A DNA stretch of 64,000 nucleotides from Pseudomonas sp. G2-4 (GCF_030064125.1 NZ_CP125957.1:3534001-3598000), one strand, 5' to 3'; positions 36,323 to 48,309 are shown, counted from the stretch's first letter. Program-made: numbers and translations. Notes: generated by a model not told the origin, from the sequence alone.

Positions 36323-36763
36323 TCAGCCCTCCTTGTTTGGCGGCCAGCCATTGGTGTTGATTTTCGAACTCCACTTGAGGAACTCGGCGATGTCGTCGAC
36401 TTCCTGCTCGCTCAAGTTGAACTGCGGCATGGCCCGACGACCGGGAACCCCCAGGGGCTGCATTTTCATCCAGGCGTGAAGGAACGGTGTGAAGGCTTCC
36501 TCGCCGCCACGCCGGTTGACCACATTGCCCAGCTCCGGCGCAAAATACGCGCCCTCGCCCAGCAGGGTATGGCAGCCGATGCAGTTGTTGCGCTCCCAGA
36601 CGCCCTTGCCGCGAATCACCGATTCGGTCAATTGCGCCTGGTTGCTGCGTTCTGGAAAGGTCTGTTCCGTGTGATAGGTCAGGGCCAGGAATATCAGGAA
36701 GAAGAAGATGCTTCCCCCGAAGTAAATATTCCTGGCCATGCCTTTGGTGAAGGTATCTGACAT
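36323..36763 (-). CDS. norC: Nitric oxide reductase cytochrome c subunit NorC
   Basis: Membrane-anchored c-type cytochrome that passes electrons to NorB. It has 146 residues, the usual NorC length, when started at 36763 (MSDTFTKGMARNIYFGGS; ribosome site GAGGAAGTG). It has one membrane helix (NIYFGGSIFFFLIFLALTYH), heme motif CIGCH in RNNCIGCHTLLGEGAYFAPEL, and the distal Met in PQFNLSEQEVDDIAEFLKW/RRAMPQFN. The longer frame upstream runs through the promoter and REP and is not real. Confidence 0.95.
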   Translation of the reverse strand: MSDTFTKGMARNIYFGGSIFFFLIFLALTYHTEQTFPERSNQAQLTESVIRGKGVWERNNCIGCHTLLGEGAYFAPELGNVVNRRGGEEAFTPFLHAWMKMQPLGVPGRRAMPQFNLSEQEVDDIAEFLKWSSKINTNGWPPNKEG

Positions 36764-36791
36764 GGTCACTTCCTCATTGCTTGGCGTGTTC

Positions 36792-36834
36792 ATTCTAGGA
36801 AGCAAGGGCTCGAAAACCGCTTGATGGCGATCAA
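36792..36834 (-). promoter_or_regulatory. norCBD promoter with perfect DNR/ANR box
   Basis: TTGAT-GGCG-ATCAA at 36821-36834 is a perfect FNR-family palindrome. On the minus strand a -10 TAGAAT (36792-36797) lies about 33 bases from its centre, the class II arrangement with a start near 36786. Confidence 0.88.
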
Positions 36835-36881
36835 GAATCTCCGATGGTTTTGGTGGGTTGTTCCAGCAGCACCGATCCACC

Positions 36882-37015
36882 GTGGCGAGGGAGCTTGCTC
36901 CCGCTGGGTCGCGAAGCGGCCCCAAAACCTGCTGGCAGGGTGTGTCAGGTATAAGAAGGTTGTTGTCGCGGGAGGGGCTGCTGCGCAGCCCAGCGGGAGC
37001 AAGCTCCCTCGCCAC
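36882..37015. repeat. REP pair (family A) between the cox4-like gene and norC
   Basis: Outer arms GTGGCGAGGGAGCTTGCTCCCGCT and AGCGGGAGCAAGCTCCCTCGCCAC are about 85 bases apart. The left inner arm is degraded (GGGTCGCGAAGCGGCCCC). Confidence 0.85.
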
Positions 37016-37018
37016 GGG

Positions 37019-37276
37019 TTATGTGCTTGACAGGAGTGCCGAGGCAATCAGTACCGCCAACAGCACCGCCCAGCTCAATATCAACCACCGCCACAAACGC
37101 GGCGCATGGCGCAGTTCCATGAAGCCATCGGCAATCACCCAGGCCTTGGCAACCGCCACCATCAATATGGCCACCGAGATCAGCCCGGTGCCAGCGGCCT
37201 GGCCCAGCGCCACGGTGCCCACACTGAGCATGGCCAACGCCGTCCAGCAGACGATCAGGACACGGGAAACCGACAT
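37019..37276 (-). CDS. Cytochrome c oxidase subunit IV-like small membrane protein
   Basis: Eighty-five residues, three hydrophobic helices (VLIVCWTALAMLSVGTVAL, LISVAILMVAVAKAWVIADGFM, WRWLILSWAVLLAVLIASAL). The central AVAKAWVIADGFMELRHAP is the hallmark of the COX4-like/NorF-type proteins that accompany NorE. The start at 37276 (MSVSRV) has GAGG 7 bases upstream; a GTG two codons earlier is possible. It follows norE by 12 bases, and equivalent genes lie between nirQ and norC in P. aeruginosa (PA0522 region). Probably helps NO reductase assembly or function. Confidence 0.8.
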   Translation of the reverse strand: MSVSRVLIVCWTALAMLSVGTVALGQAAGTGLISVAILMVAVAKAWVIADGFMELRHAPRLWRWLILSWAVLLAVLIASALLSST

Positions 37277-37288
37277 GCGCACCTCATC

Positions 37289-37856
37289 TCAATCGAGGAT
37301 GTAGACCAAGGGAAACAAGAGCACCCAGATCAGATCCACCATGTGCCAATACAGCACGCCGGATTCCAACCCACTGCACCGCTGCGAATCATAGCGACGG
37401 TGCCGGCAGCCCTCGGCCAGCCAGCCGAGGATCACCATGCCCAGCAACACGTGCAGGAAATGAAACGCCGTGAGGATCCAATACAGGGTGAAGAAGGTGT
37501 TGTGCTCCATGCCCAGGCCGTTCGCCAACAGATGGGCGTACTCAGTGAGTTTGATCCCCACATAGCCCGAAGCGAGCAACAACGCCACGCACAAGAACAG
37601 CGCGCCTCGGCGCGGCCGGTCTTGCCTGACCTGCTCTTGGGCCAGGGCAGCGAACAACCCGGCAGTCAGCAGGCTGAGGGTCATCGCCAGCCCGGTGGAG
37701 CGATCCAACAGGTGCCGGCCTTCGCTGAACATCTGCGGATGCAAGGCCTGGGCGACGGCGAAGGCCAGGAGCAGCAGCGCAAACACCGTCAGTTCGGCAA
37801 GGATGAAAAACCACATCGCCAAGTCTCCCGGCAAGCGCCGGGACGTGGTCGCGGTT

Positions 37857-37873
<17 letters not shown>
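37289..37873 (-). CDS. norE: NorE, cytochrome c oxidase subunit III-like protein
   Basis: Five-helix membrane protein of the COX3 family that accompanies nor genes (called NirO in P. aeruginosa). It has 194 residues. Motifs: RRLPGDLAMWFFILAELTVFALLLLAFAV, GYVGIKLTEYAHLL, FFTLYWILTAFHFLHVLLGMVILG and WHMVDLIWVLLFPLVYILD. The start at 37873 (MSTSAETATTS) lies inside the last codons of nirQ (17-base overlap); an ATG at 37882 is a second option. It supports full NO reductase activity in relatives; it does not itself carry the catalytic metals. Confidence 0.87.
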
Positions 37874-40536
<2,663 letters not shown>

Positions 40537-40560
40537 GCCCCATCAATAAGAGGAAAAACC

Positions 40561-40872
40561 ATGAAGCCTATTCTGATTGCCCTGACCCTGGCCGCTGCGG
40601 CGTGCCTGCAACCGGCGCTGGCACAAGACGGCCCGACGTTGTTCAAGAGCAAGCCCTGCGCAGCGTGCCACGCCATCGATACCAAGGTGGTCGGCCCGGC
40701 GCTCAAGGAAGTAGCGGCAAAAAATGCCGGCGTCGCCGGGGCACAAGACGTGCTTGCCAAGCACATCAAGGAAGGTACGCAAGGCAACTGGGGACCGATG
40801 CCGATGCCGGCCAACCCGGTGACCGATGAAGAAGCCAAGATCCTGGCGGCGTGGGTCTTGACCCTTAAATAA
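40561..40872 (+). CDS. nirM: Cytochrome c-551
   Basis: Small periplasmic cytochrome that gives electrons to NirS. It has 103 residues; the signal peptide [22 protein letters not shown] leaves a mature protein of about 81 residues. Heme motif CAACH in [23 protein letters not shown]; the distal Met is in [28 protein letters not shown]. It starts 24 bases after nirS. A REP pair separates it from nirC. Confidence 0.95.
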   Translation: MKPILIALTLAAAACLQPALAQDGPTLFKSKPCAACHAIDTKVVGPALKEVAAKNAGVAGAQDVLAKHIKEGTQGNWGPMPMPANPVTDEEAKILAAWVLTLK

Positions 40873-40902
40873 ACCCAGGCAAGACCTGCCTGACACAAAC
40901 CC

Positions 40903-41027
40903 TGTGGCGAGGGAGCTTGCTCCCGCTGGGCTGCGCAGCAGCCCCCTGGTTTTGCCTGACACACTGAGTCGTCAGGTTGCTATTGGGACTGCTTCGCAGC
41001 CCAGCGGGAGCAAGCTCCCTCGCCACA
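40903..41027. repeat. REP pair (family A) between nirM and nirC
   Basis: Complete pair with inner arms GGGCTGCGCAGCAGCCCC and ACTGCTTCGCAGCCC. It separates the structural genes (nirSM) from the heme d1 genes and may set their message ratio. Confidence 0.88.
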
Positions 41028-41059
41028 GGAACGCGCATGACTTTAGTTCAGGAGGCGTC

Positions 41060-41389
41060 ATGGAACGACACAGCTCAACAACCTTGGCGACCGCCCTGCT
41101 CTTTGCCTTTTCTTCCTGCGTGCTGGCCGCTCCCGCCCCCCAACGCCAGGCCCAACTGCAACACCTGCTGGAGCAGGACTGTGGCGCCTGCCACGGCCTG
41201 TACCTGACCGGCGGTCTCGGCCCACCCCTGACCCAGCAAGCCCTGGCCGGAAAGTCCCGCGACAGCCTCATCGCCACCGTCACCCTCGGGCGACCCGGCA
41301 GTGCCATGCCCGGTTGGGCAGCGCTGCTCGATCCCAACGACATCCGCTGGCTGGTGGACCGGCTCCTTCAAGGAAAACCCGCCTCATGA
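41060..41389 (+). CDS. nirC: Cytochrome c55X (NirC)
   Basis: Periplasmic c-type cytochrome; NirC-type proteins can donate electrons to NirS and are thought to serve d1 maturation. It has 109 residues from ATG 41060 with GGAGG upstream. Signal peptide TTLATALLFAFSSCVLAA, heme motif CGACH in EQDCGACHGLYLTGGLGPPLT, distal Met in RPGSAMPGWAALL. The stop overlaps the nirF start (ATGA). The longer frame upstream is read through the REP element and is not real. Confidence 0.93.
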   Translation: MERHSSTTLATALLFAFSSCVLAAPAPQRQAQLQHLLEQDCGACHGLYLTGGLGPPLTQQALAGKSRDSLIATVTLGRPGSAMPGWAALLDPNDIRWLVDRLLQGKPAS

Positions 41390-42564
41390 TCCGTTCTCTC
41401 CTGTCCTTCACGGCCATCGCCGTGCTGCTGTCAGCTTGCGCCCAGGCACCACTGCGCGGCACCGGCGACCTGGGTGTGGTGGTGGAGCGCGCCACCGGCA
41501 GCCTGCAAATCATCGAAAGCGACACCCGCACCGCCCTCGCCCGCGTCGAAGGCCTGGGGGATCTGTCCCATGCCTCGGTGGTGTTCTCCCGTGACCAGCG
41601 CTACGCCTATGTGTTCGGCCGCGATGGCGGCTTGAGCAAGGTTGACCTGCTCACTGCGCGCATCGACCGGCGCATCATCCAGGGCGGCAACAGCATCGGC
41701 GGTGCGATCAGCCAGGATGGCAAGCTGATTGCCGTCTCTAACTACGAGCCCGGTGGCGTCAAGGTGTTCGATGCCCTGACCCTGGAGCAGGTCGCCGACA
41801 TCCCCGCCACGCGGTTGCCTGACGGCCAGAAACGTTCACGGGTCGTGGGCCTGGTGGATGCGCCGGGGCAACGTTTCGTGTTCAGCCTGTTCGACACGGG
41901 CGAGATCTGGACCGCCGATTTCAGCCAGGGCCACACGCCACGCATCGAGCGTTTCACCGCCATCGGCCAGCAACCTTATGACGCCCTGATCACCCCCGAT
42001 GGACGCTATTACATGGCCGGGTTGTTCGGCGAAGACGGCATGGCGCAACTCGACCTCTGGCACCCCGAGCACGGGGTGAAGCGAGTCCTGGGCCATTACG
42101 GACGCGGCCAGGCCAGGCTCCCGGTGTACAAGATGCCCCATCTGGAAGGGTGGGCCCTGGCTGATCAGCAAGCCTTCGTGCCCGCCGTCGGTCACCATCA
42201 GGTATTGGTGATGAACGCGCGCACCTGGCAGTTGACCGACGCCATCGCCGTCGCCGGCCAGCCGGTGTTCGTCACCGCACGCCCGGACGGTCGACAGGTG
42301 TGGGTCAACTTCGCCTATCCGGACAACGACCGCGTCCAGGTCATCGACACCCAGACCCACGCCATCGTCGCGGACCTGCGCCCCGGCCCTGCGGTGCTGC
42401 ACATGGAGTTCACCGCACGGGGTGATCAACTGTGGCTGTCCGCCCGGGACGGTGGCGAAGTCCAGGTCTGGAACCCCTACACCCTCGAACGCCTGAGTAC
42501 GCTGCCGGCCCTGAGTCCCAGCGGCATTTTTTTCAGCAGCCGTGCGCACAAGCCGGGGTATTGA
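41386..42564 (+). CDS. nirF: Heme d1 biosynthesis lipoprotein NirF
   Basis: Periplasmic propeller protein needed late in heme d1 synthesis. It has 392 residues; signal [18 protein letters not shown] with lipobox LSAC (Cys18), so it is membrane-tethered. The body resembles the d1 domain of NirS without a c-heme: [81 protein letters not shown]. Coupled to nirC by ATGA and followed by nirD after two bases. Confidence 0.94.
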   Translation: MIRSLLSFTAIAVLLSACAQAPLRGTGDLGVVVERATGSLQIIESDTRTALARVEGLGDLSHASVVFSRDQRYAYVFGRDGGLSKVDLLTARIDRRIIQGGNSIGGAISQDGKLIAVSNYEPGGVKVFDALTLEQVADIPATRLPDGQKRSRVVGLVDAPGQRFVFSLFDTGEIWTADFSQGHTPRIERFTAIGQQPYDALITPDGRYYMAGLFGEDGMAQLDLWHPEHGVKRVLGHYGRGQARLPVYKMPHLEGWALADQQAFVPAVGHHQVLVMNARTWQLTDAIAVAGQPVFVTARPDGRQVWVNFAYPDNDRVQVIDTQTHAIVADLRPGPAVLHMEFTARGDQLWLSARDGGEVQVWNPYTLERLSTLPALSPSGIFFSSRAHKPGY

Positions 42565-42566
42565 CC

Positions 42567-43025
42567 ATGACCTCCCACTCACTGGCCCGGCGCCTGATCG
42601 ATCAATTCCAGCATGGCATGCCGTTGTGCGCCGAACCCTACCGGGCCATGGCCAACGCCCTGGGTTGCACCGAGCCCCAGGTGCTCGAATGCCTGCAACA
42701 CCTGCAAGTGGCCGGCACCTTGTCACGGGTCGGCCCGGTGTTCGAACACTCCCGGGCCGGCGCCAGTACCCTCGCCGCCCTGGCGGTGCCCCAGGACCGA
42801 TTGCAGCAGGTGGCGGCGCGCGTCAGCCAATACCCGGAGGTCAATCACAACTACGCCCGGGAGCACCGCTACAACCTGTGGTTCGTGCTGACCGGCCCCA
42901 ACCGCGCCCACCTGGAAAACATTCTCCAGGAACTGGAAAGCGACACCGGTCTCACGCCGTTGGACCTGCCCATGCTGACCGCCTACCGCATCGACCTGGG
43001 CTTTGCCCTGGAGGCCACCCCATGA
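42567..43025 (+). CDS. nirD: Siroheme decarboxylase subunit NirD
   Basis: Part of the NirDLGH set that decarboxylates siroheme to didecarboxysiroheme on the heme d1 path. It has 152 residues with an AsnC/Lrp-like fold: N-terminal winged-helix part ([39 protein letters not shown]), then a ligand domain with [23 protein letters not shown]. It starts two bases after nirF and overlaps nirL by four bases. Confidence 0.93.
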   Translation: MTSHSLARRLIDQFQHGMPLCAEPYRAMANALGCTEPQVLECLQHLQVAGTLSRVGPVFEHSRAGASTLAALAVPQDRLQQVAARVSQYPEVNHNYAREHRYNLWFVLTGPNRAHLENILQELESDTGLTPLDLPMLTAYRIDLGFALEATP

Positions 43026-43534
43026 AAATCGCCTTGAGTGAGCAACAGTCACTGGCGCTGCGCCGTCTGCTGGAGACCGGCCTGCCCCTGACATCACGGC
43101 CCTTCCAGGCCCTGGCCGAGCAGATCGACGCCAGCGAACAACAGGTCCTCGAGCAGATGCAGGATTGGCATGAACAGGGCCTGTTCCGCCGCGTCGGCCT
43201 GGTGGTCAACCATCGCGCCCTGGGGTTTGCCGCCAACGCCATGCTGGTGCTGGATGTGCCGGATGCGTTGGTCGATGAAGTCGGGCGCCGCCTCGGGCAA
43301 GCCCCAGGGATCAGCCTGTGCTACCAGCGCCCTCGACGCCTGCCCCAATGGCAATACAACCTGTTCTGCATGATCCACGGTCGCCAGCGTGACCGTGTGG
43401 AAGCGCAGGTCCAGGTGTTGCTTGACCAGCATTTGCTGAGCGACCTGCCCCACCAGTTGCTGTTCAGTACCCATCTGTTCAAGCAGTGCGGCGGACGCTT
43501 CGCGCCACCGGCCGGAGCCCGTGTCAATGGATGA
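43022..43534 (+). CDS. nirL: Siroheme decarboxylase subunit NirL
   Basis: Second Lrp-like subunit, 170 residues. HTH part [25 protein letters not shown], then [29 protein letters not shown] and [21 protein letters not shown], where NirL/H types have CYxRPRR in place of the NHNYxRE of NirD/G. It overlaps nirD (ATGA) and nirG (8 bases), so all are translationally coupled. Confidence 0.93.
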   Translation: MKIALSEQQSLALRRLLETGLPLTSRPFQALAEQIDASEQQVLEQMQDWHEQGLFRRVGLVVNHRALGFAANAMLVLDVPDALVDEVGRRLGQAPGISLCYQRPRRLPQWQYNLFCMIHGRQRDRVEAQVQVLLDQHLLSDLPHQLLFSTHLFKQCGGRFAPPAGARVNG

Positions 43535-43970
43535 CCTCGACCGACGCCTGATCAATCGCCTGCAACTGGGCCTGCCGCTGGTGCGTCACCCTTGGCAGGC
43601 ACTGGCCCATGAACTGAACAGCAGCAGCACCGAGCTACTCGACCGGCTGCACGAACTGCTCAACGACGGCGTGCTCACCCGTTTCGGCCCGATGTTCGAT
43701 ATTGATCGCCTCGGCGGTGCGTTCACCCTCGCCGCCCTGGCAGTGCCCGAACCACGTTTCGACACCATCGCCGAGCTGCTCGGGGCCATGCCCGAAGTGG
43801 CCCACAACTACCGCCGCGAGCACGCCTGGAACATGTGGTTCGTGCTCGCTTGCCCTGGCGAACAAGCCATCAGCGACACCCTGACACGCATCGAGCACCT
43901 GACCGGCCTGGTGCCGCTGAACCTGCCCAAAGAGGAGACTTACCATGTCGGCCTGTATTTCCCCGTCTGA
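43527..43970 (+). CDS. nirG: Siroheme decarboxylase subunit NirG
   Basis: Third Lrp-like subunit, 147 residues, started at ATG 43527 ([19 protein letters not shown]); a GTG two codons earlier is possible. It contains [26 protein letters not shown], the NirD/NirG form of the ligand motif. It overlaps nirL by 8 bases and nirH by 26. Confidence 0.93.
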   Translation: MDDLDRRLINRLQLGLPLVRHPWQALAHELNSSSTELLDRLHELLNDGVLTRFGPMFDIDRLGGAFTLAALAVPEPRFDTIAELLGAMPEVAHNYRREHAWNMWFVLACPGEQAISDTLTRIEHLTGLVPLNLPKEETYHVGLYFPV

Positions 43971-44481
43971 ACCGCGGCTGCACGCGCCGCAAGCGCTGGA
44001 TGAAACGCCATTGGCGCTGCGGCTGGTGGAACTGACCCAGGCCGGCCTGCCTTTGCTCGAAGATCCCTGGGCCTGGCTCGGTGAACAACTGGGGCTGAGC
44101 GTGGAATCGACCCTCGACCTGATCAAACGCTTGCAGGCCGAAGGCGCGATCCGCCGCATCGCGGCCGTGCCCAATCACTATCGCCTGGGCTATCGCCACA
44201 ACGGCATGACCGTCTGGGACGTGGCCGACACCGACATGCCGCGCCTCGGCGCCCTGCTGGGTGCGCAGCCCTTCGTCAGCCATTGCTACCGCCGCCCGCG
44301 CCGGCCGGGCTGGCGCTACAACCTGTTCGCCATGGTCCATGGCCGCAGCCGCGAAGAAATCGACAGCTACCGCGAGCACCTGCGCTACCTATTGGGGGAC
44401 GCCTGTGGCGCCGACGACATGCTGGTGAGCAGCCGCATCCTGAAAAAAACCGGCCTGCGCCTGTCGCCATCCTTGCGCTGA
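43945..44481 (+). CDS. nirH: Siroheme decarboxylase subunit NirH
   Basis: Fourth Lrp-like subunit, 178 residues. HTH region LALRLVELTQAGLPLLEDPWAWLGEQLGLS, then GAIRRIAAVPNHYRLGYRHNGMTVWDV and CYRRPRRPGWRYNLFAMVHG as in NirL. It begins inside nirG (26-base overlap), and 28 bases with a clear ribosome site separate it from nirJ. Confidence 0.93.
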   Translation: MSACISPSEPRLHAPQALDETPLALRLVELTQAGLPLLEDPWAWLGEQLGLSVESTLDLIKRLQAEGAIRRIAAVPNHYRLGYRHNGMTVWDVADTDMPRLGALLGAQPFVSHCYRRPRRPGWRYNLFAMVHGRSREEIDSYREHLRYLLGDACGADDMLVSSRILKKTGLRLSPSLR

Positions 44482-44509
44482 ACCCGCCCGTCGACCGAAG
44501 GAGCGCCTT

Positions 44510-45706
44510 ATGTTGAGGATCAGCCACTACCTGCGAGCCCTGGCCGGCCAATGCCCCGCCCCACGCACCGCATCACCGGGCAGCACACGGCCACCCGTGG
44601 TGATCTGGAACCTGCTCAGGCGCTGTAACCTGACCTGCAAGCACTGCTACGCGACGTCGGCCGACAGCGTATTTCGCGATGAGTTGGACACGGCGGCGGC
44701 GCTCCAGGTCATCGATGACCTGCATGACGCCGGTGTGCGCGTATTGATCCTCTCCGGTGGCGAACCGTTGCTGCGCGAGGATCTGTTCCAGCTCAGCGCC
44801 TATGCCCGCGACAAAGGTTTTTTCCTCGCCCTGTCCACCAACGGTACGCTGATCGATGCGGGCAATATCCAGCAGATCGACGCGGCATGCTTCGATTACG
44901 TGGGCATCAGCATCGATGGCCTGGAAGCGACCCACGATGAGTTCCGCCAGCTCAAGGGCAGTTTCGCCAGCTCCATGGCGGCCATCCGGCTCTGCCGTGA
45001 GCGCGGGATCCGCATCGGCTTGCGCACCACCCTCACCCAGCAGAACCATGCCCAGTTGCCGCAATTGCTGGACTTGATGACTGAATATGACGTGCAGAAA
45101 TTCTACCTGTCGCACCTCAACTACAGCGGCCGGGGCAAGCGCAGCCGCAAGCTCGATGCCCAGCAGCAGATGAGCCGCGAGGCAATGACGCTGATCTTCG
45201 AGCGGGCCTGGCGGGACATCGAGCAGGGTCGCGAGAGTGATTTCGTCAGCGGCAACAACGACGCCGATGCGATCCTGCTGCTGCAATGGGTCGCCCGGCG
45301 CCTACCCCAGCACTACACCGCCCTGGAGCAGATGCTGCGGGCCTGGGGCGGCAATGCTTCGGGCAGCGGCATCGCCAATATCGACAACACCGGCGAGGTC
45401 CATCCCGACACTTACTGGTGGCAGCACTCGGTGGGTAATGTCCGCCAGACACCCTTCAAGACCCTCTGGCTAGAGCGCCCCGACGCCCTGCTGCTGAAGC
45501 TGCGCGAGCATCCACGGGCCGTGGGCGGTCGCTGCGGCCAATGCCGCTGGCTGGCGATCTGCAACGGCAATACCCGCACCCGCGCCTGGGCCGACGGCGA
45601 CTTGTGGGGCCAGGACCCCGGCTGCCATCTCAGCGATAACGAAATTGGTTTGCACGCGATCCCCAGCGTTGCGATGCCCAGCGACGCATTGCCCTGCGCC
45701 CGATAA
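44510..45706 (+). CDS. nirJ: Radical SAM heme d1 biosynthesis protein NirJ
   Basis: Installs the oxo groups on the tetrapyrrole during heme d1 synthesis. It has 398 residues. The radical SAM cluster motif CNLTCKHC gives Cys39, Cys43 and Cys46; LILSGGEPLLREDL is the SAM-binding GGE segment; a C-terminal SPASM-like region has CGQCRWLAICNGN ... DPGC for a second cluster. The ribosome site AAGGAG precedes the ATG. Confidence 0.95.
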   Translation: MLRISHYLRALAGQCPAPRTASPGSTRPPVVIWNLLRRCNLTCKHCYATSADSVFRDELDTAAALQVIDDLHDAGVRVLILSGGEPLLREDLFQLSAYARDKGFFLALSTNGTLIDAGNIQQIDAACFDYVGISIDGLEATHDEFRQLKGSFASSMAAIRLCRERGIRIGLRTTLTQQNHAQLPQLLDLMTEYDVQKFYLSHLNYSGRGKRSRKLDAQQQMSREAMTLIFERAWRDIEQGRESDFVSGNNDADAILLLQWVARRLPQHYTALEQMLRAWGGNASGSGIANIDNTGEVHPDTYWWQHSVGNVRQTPFKTLWLERPDALLLKLREHPRAVGGRCGQCRWLAICNGNTRTRAWADGDLWGQDPGCHLSDNEIGLHAIPSVAMPSDALPCAR

Positions 45707-45755
45707 CCCAATGGCGAACCTGATGCCGAACCTGATTCCGAACCAAGGAAATCCC

Positions 45756-46595
45756 ATGCCAGCCCCTCTCGTTTTGCCTGCTGCCCTGCAATCGACCCTC
45801 AGACCGGGGGAGGTCGCCCTGGTCGGCGCCGGCCCCGGTGACCCCGGCCTGCTGACGTTGCGCGCCTGGAGCCTGTTGCTGCAGGCCGACGCGGTGGTCT
45901 ACGACCGCTTGATCAGCTCGCAGTTGTTGAGCCTGATCCCGCTGACGTGCGCCCGGCACTACGTGGGCAAGGCTGCCGGCTGCCACAGCCTGCCCCAGGC
46001 GCAGATCAACGAGTTGCTGGCCGACCTCGCCGACCAGGGGCAACGGGTGGTCCGGCTCAAGGGCGGCGATCCGTTCATCTTCGGGCGTGGTGCCGAAGAA
46101 CTGGAGTACTTGCTCGCCCGCGGTATCGATTGCCAGGTGGTGCCCGGCATCACCGCGGCGGCCGGTTGCAGTGCCTACGCCGGCATCCCGCTGACCCATC
46201 GCGACTTGGTCAACTCCTGCCGTTTCATTACCGGTCACCTGCAACGCGAAGGCGATCTGAGTTTGCCCTGGCAAAGCCTGGCGGATGACAGCCAGACCCT
46301 GGTGTTCTACATGGGGTTGTCCAACCTGGGCACTATCGCCGCGCGGCTGATGGAGGCCGGCCTGGCCGCCGATACCCCGGCAGCGTTGATCAGCAACGGT
46401 ACGCGCCCCGACCAGCAGGTGCTTCGCGGCACTCTGCAGCAATTACCCACCCTGGCCATGCAGTGCGCCGACGGCCTGCCGACCTTGACGGTGATCGGCA
46501 AGGTGGTCGGCTTGTTCGCCCATCAGTCGCTGGAGCATCCGGCGCGCCTGCACCCCGTACATGCTCTCCCCTTCGCCTCGAAGGTGGCGTCGTGA
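45756..46595 (+). CDS. nirE: Uroporphyrinogen-III C-methyltransferase NirE
   Basis: Makes precorrin-2 from uroporphyrinogen III, the entry to heme d1 synthesis. It has 279 residues from ATG 45756 (AAGGA 7 bases upstream), which equals the P. aeruginosa length. Motifs VALVGAGPGDPGLLTLRAW, DAVVYDRLIS, VRLKGGDPFIFGRGAEELEYL and VVPGITAAAGCSAYAGIPLTHR are those of SUMT enzymes. An in-frame ATG at 45711 would add fifteen residues encoded by a small repeat (NLMPNLIPNQ), less likely. The stop overlaps the nirN GTG. Confidence 0.95.
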   Translation: MPAPLVLPAALQSTLRPGEVALVGAGPGDPGLLTLRAWSLLLQADAVVYDRLISSQLLSLIPLTCARHYVGKAAGCHSLPQAQINELLADLADQGQRVVRLKGGDPFIFGRGAEELEYLLARGIDCQVVPGITAAAGCSAYAGIPLTHRDLVNSCRFITGHLQREGDLSLPWQSLADDSQTLVFYMGLSNLGTIAARLMEAGLAADTPAALISNGTRPDQQVLRGTLQQLPTLAMQCADGLPTLTVIGKVVGLFAHQSLEHPARLHPVHALPFASKVAS

Positions 46596-48088
46596 GTCGC
46601 TGGTGGCTCGTTCCGTTGCTGTGGGTTGGAACTGCCCATGGGACGGTCGCGACGGCGCCGGACATGGCACTGGCCGAGCGCGACTACCAGCAGCATTGTC
46701 AGCAATGCCACGGGGTGAATCGCATCGGCGGCGCCGGGCCCGCGCTGTTGCCCCAGAGCCTGAGCCGGATCAAGCCCGCTGAAGTCCGCCAGGTGATCGA
46801 GAATGGCCGGCCAGCGAGTCAGATGGCGGCGTTCGGCGCGATACTGGAACCGGCGCAGATCGACGGCCTGGCGCTGTACCTCCAGCGCCCGCCCGCCGTC
46901 GAACCGACCTGGAATGAAGACGACATTCGCCAGAGCCATCGGGTGCTGGCGGATGTCGCCAAATTGCCCACCAAACCCCAGCACACGGCTGACCCGCTGA
47001 ACCTGTTCGTGGTGGTGGAGGCCGGCGACCATCACATCGACATCGTCGACGGCGATCGCTTCGAGGTGATCGCCCGTTTCGCCTCACACTTCGCGGTGCA
47101 CGGCGGACCGAAGTTCTCGCCGGACGGGCGCTTTGTCTACCTGGCCTCCCGGGACGGTTGGATCAGCCTGTATGACCTGCACAACCTCAAGTTGATCGCC
47201 GAAGTGCGGGCCGGAATCAATACCCGCAACCTGGCGGTGAGCAAGGACGGTCGCTGGGTGCTGGTGGGTAATTACCTGCCCGGCAACCTGGCGGTGTTCG
47301 ATGCCCGGGACCTGTCATTGGTCAAGACCGTCGCCACGGTGGGCGCTGACGGTCAGGCTTCGCGGGTCAGCGCGGTCTACACCGCTCCGCCGCGCAACAG
47401 CTTCATCGTCGCATTGAAGGACGTGAAAGAGGTTTGGGAACTGTCCACCGGTCCGAACCCGGACTTCGTGCCCAGGCGCATCGAAGTCCAGGATTATCTG
47501 GACGACTTTTCCTTCTCGCCCGATTACCGGCAGTTGCTCGCCACCTCGCGCAAAGCCCAGGGCGGCCAAGTGATCGACCTCGACAATGGCCGGGTGGTCA
47601 CGGACATTGCGCTGCCGGGCATGCCGCACCTGGGCTCGGGGACTTATTGGAAACACGATGGGCACTGGGTGTTTGCCACACCCAATATCAGCAAAGGCCT
47701 GATTTCGGTCATCGACTTCAGTACCTGGAAAGTCATCAAGCAGATCCCCACCCTGGGGCCGGGTTTCTTCCTGCGCAGCCACGTCAATTCCCGCTACGCC
47801 TGGACCGACGTGTTCTTCGGCCCGGACAACGACGCCATTCACCTGATCGACAAACAAACCCTGGAAATCGCCCACACCCTGCGCCCCATGCCCGGCAAAA
47901 CCGCCGCCCACGTCGAATTCACCCGCGACGGCCGCTACCTGCTGCTGAGCATCTGGGACACCGACGGCGCGCTGATCGTCTACGACAGCAATACCCTCCA
48001 GGAGATCAAGCGCCTGCCCATGAACAAACCGTCGGGCAAGTACAACGTTGGCAACAAGATCGAATTTGCCGAGGGCACCTCTCATTAG
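46592..48088 (+). CDS. nirN: Dihydro-heme d1 dehydrogenase NirN
   Basis: NirS paralogue that carries out the last step of heme d1 formation, introducing the side-chain double bond. It has 498 residues from GTG 46592 (GTGA overlap with nirE). The signal peptide is WWLVPLLWVGTAHGTVA, the c-heme motif CQQCH in QHCQQCHGVNRIGGAGPALLP, then a d1-type propeller (HFAVHGGPKFSPDGRFVYLASRDGW, GIEFAEG-type end KYNVGNKIEFAEGTSH). Last gene of the nir operon; REP elements follow. Confidence 0.94.
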   Translation: MSRWWLVPLLWVGTAHGTVATAPDMALAERDYQQHCQQCHGVNRIGGAGPALLPQSLSRIKPAEVRQVIENGRPASQMAAFGAILEPAQIDGLALYLQRPPAVEPTWNEDDIRQSHRVLADVAKLPTKPQHTADPLNLFVVVEAGDHHIDIVDGDRFEVIARFASHFAVHGGPKFSPDGRFVYLASRDGWISLYDLHNLKLIAEVRAGINTRNLAVSKDGRWVLVGNYLPGNLAVFDARDLSLVKTVATVGADGQASRVSAVYTAPPRNSFIVALKDVKEVWELSTGPNPDFVPRRIEVQDYLDDFSFSPDYRQLLATSRKAQGGQVIDLDNGRVVTDIALPGMPHLGSGTYWKHDGHWVFATPNISKGLISVIDFSTWKVIKQIPTLGPGFFLRSHVNSRYAWTDVFFGPDNDAIHLIDKQTLEIAHTLRPMPGKTAAHVEFTRDGRYLLLSIWDTDGALIVYDSNTLQEIKRLPMNKPSGKYNVGNKIEFAEGTSH

Positions 48089-48122
48089 GTTGGGCGTGGT
48101 TCAGCCAGACAGACAAAAAACC

Positions 48123-48279
48123 TGTGGGAGCGAGCTTGCTCGCGATAGCAGTGGGTCAGTCAACCTCTCTATTGCTGATCCGACGCCATCGCGAGCAAGC
48201 TCGCTCCCACATTGTTCCGGAGGAGCGCAAGACCTATATCCACCCCAGTCCCCTGTGGGAGCGAGCTTGCTCGCGATGG
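48123..48279. repeat. REP pair plus extra half (family B) after nirN
   Basis: A complete inverted pair lies at 48123-48211 and a third single arm at 48254-48279 (TGTGGGAGCGAGCTTGCTCGCGATGG). Confidence 0.87.
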
Positions 48280-48309
48280 CGATCTACCAGGCGCCGCATG
48301 ACTTGCCAA

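Noticed and set aside
40904..41059. Upstream extension of nirC
   Set aside because: It is read through the REP pair. ATG 41060 has GGAGG and a signal peptide.
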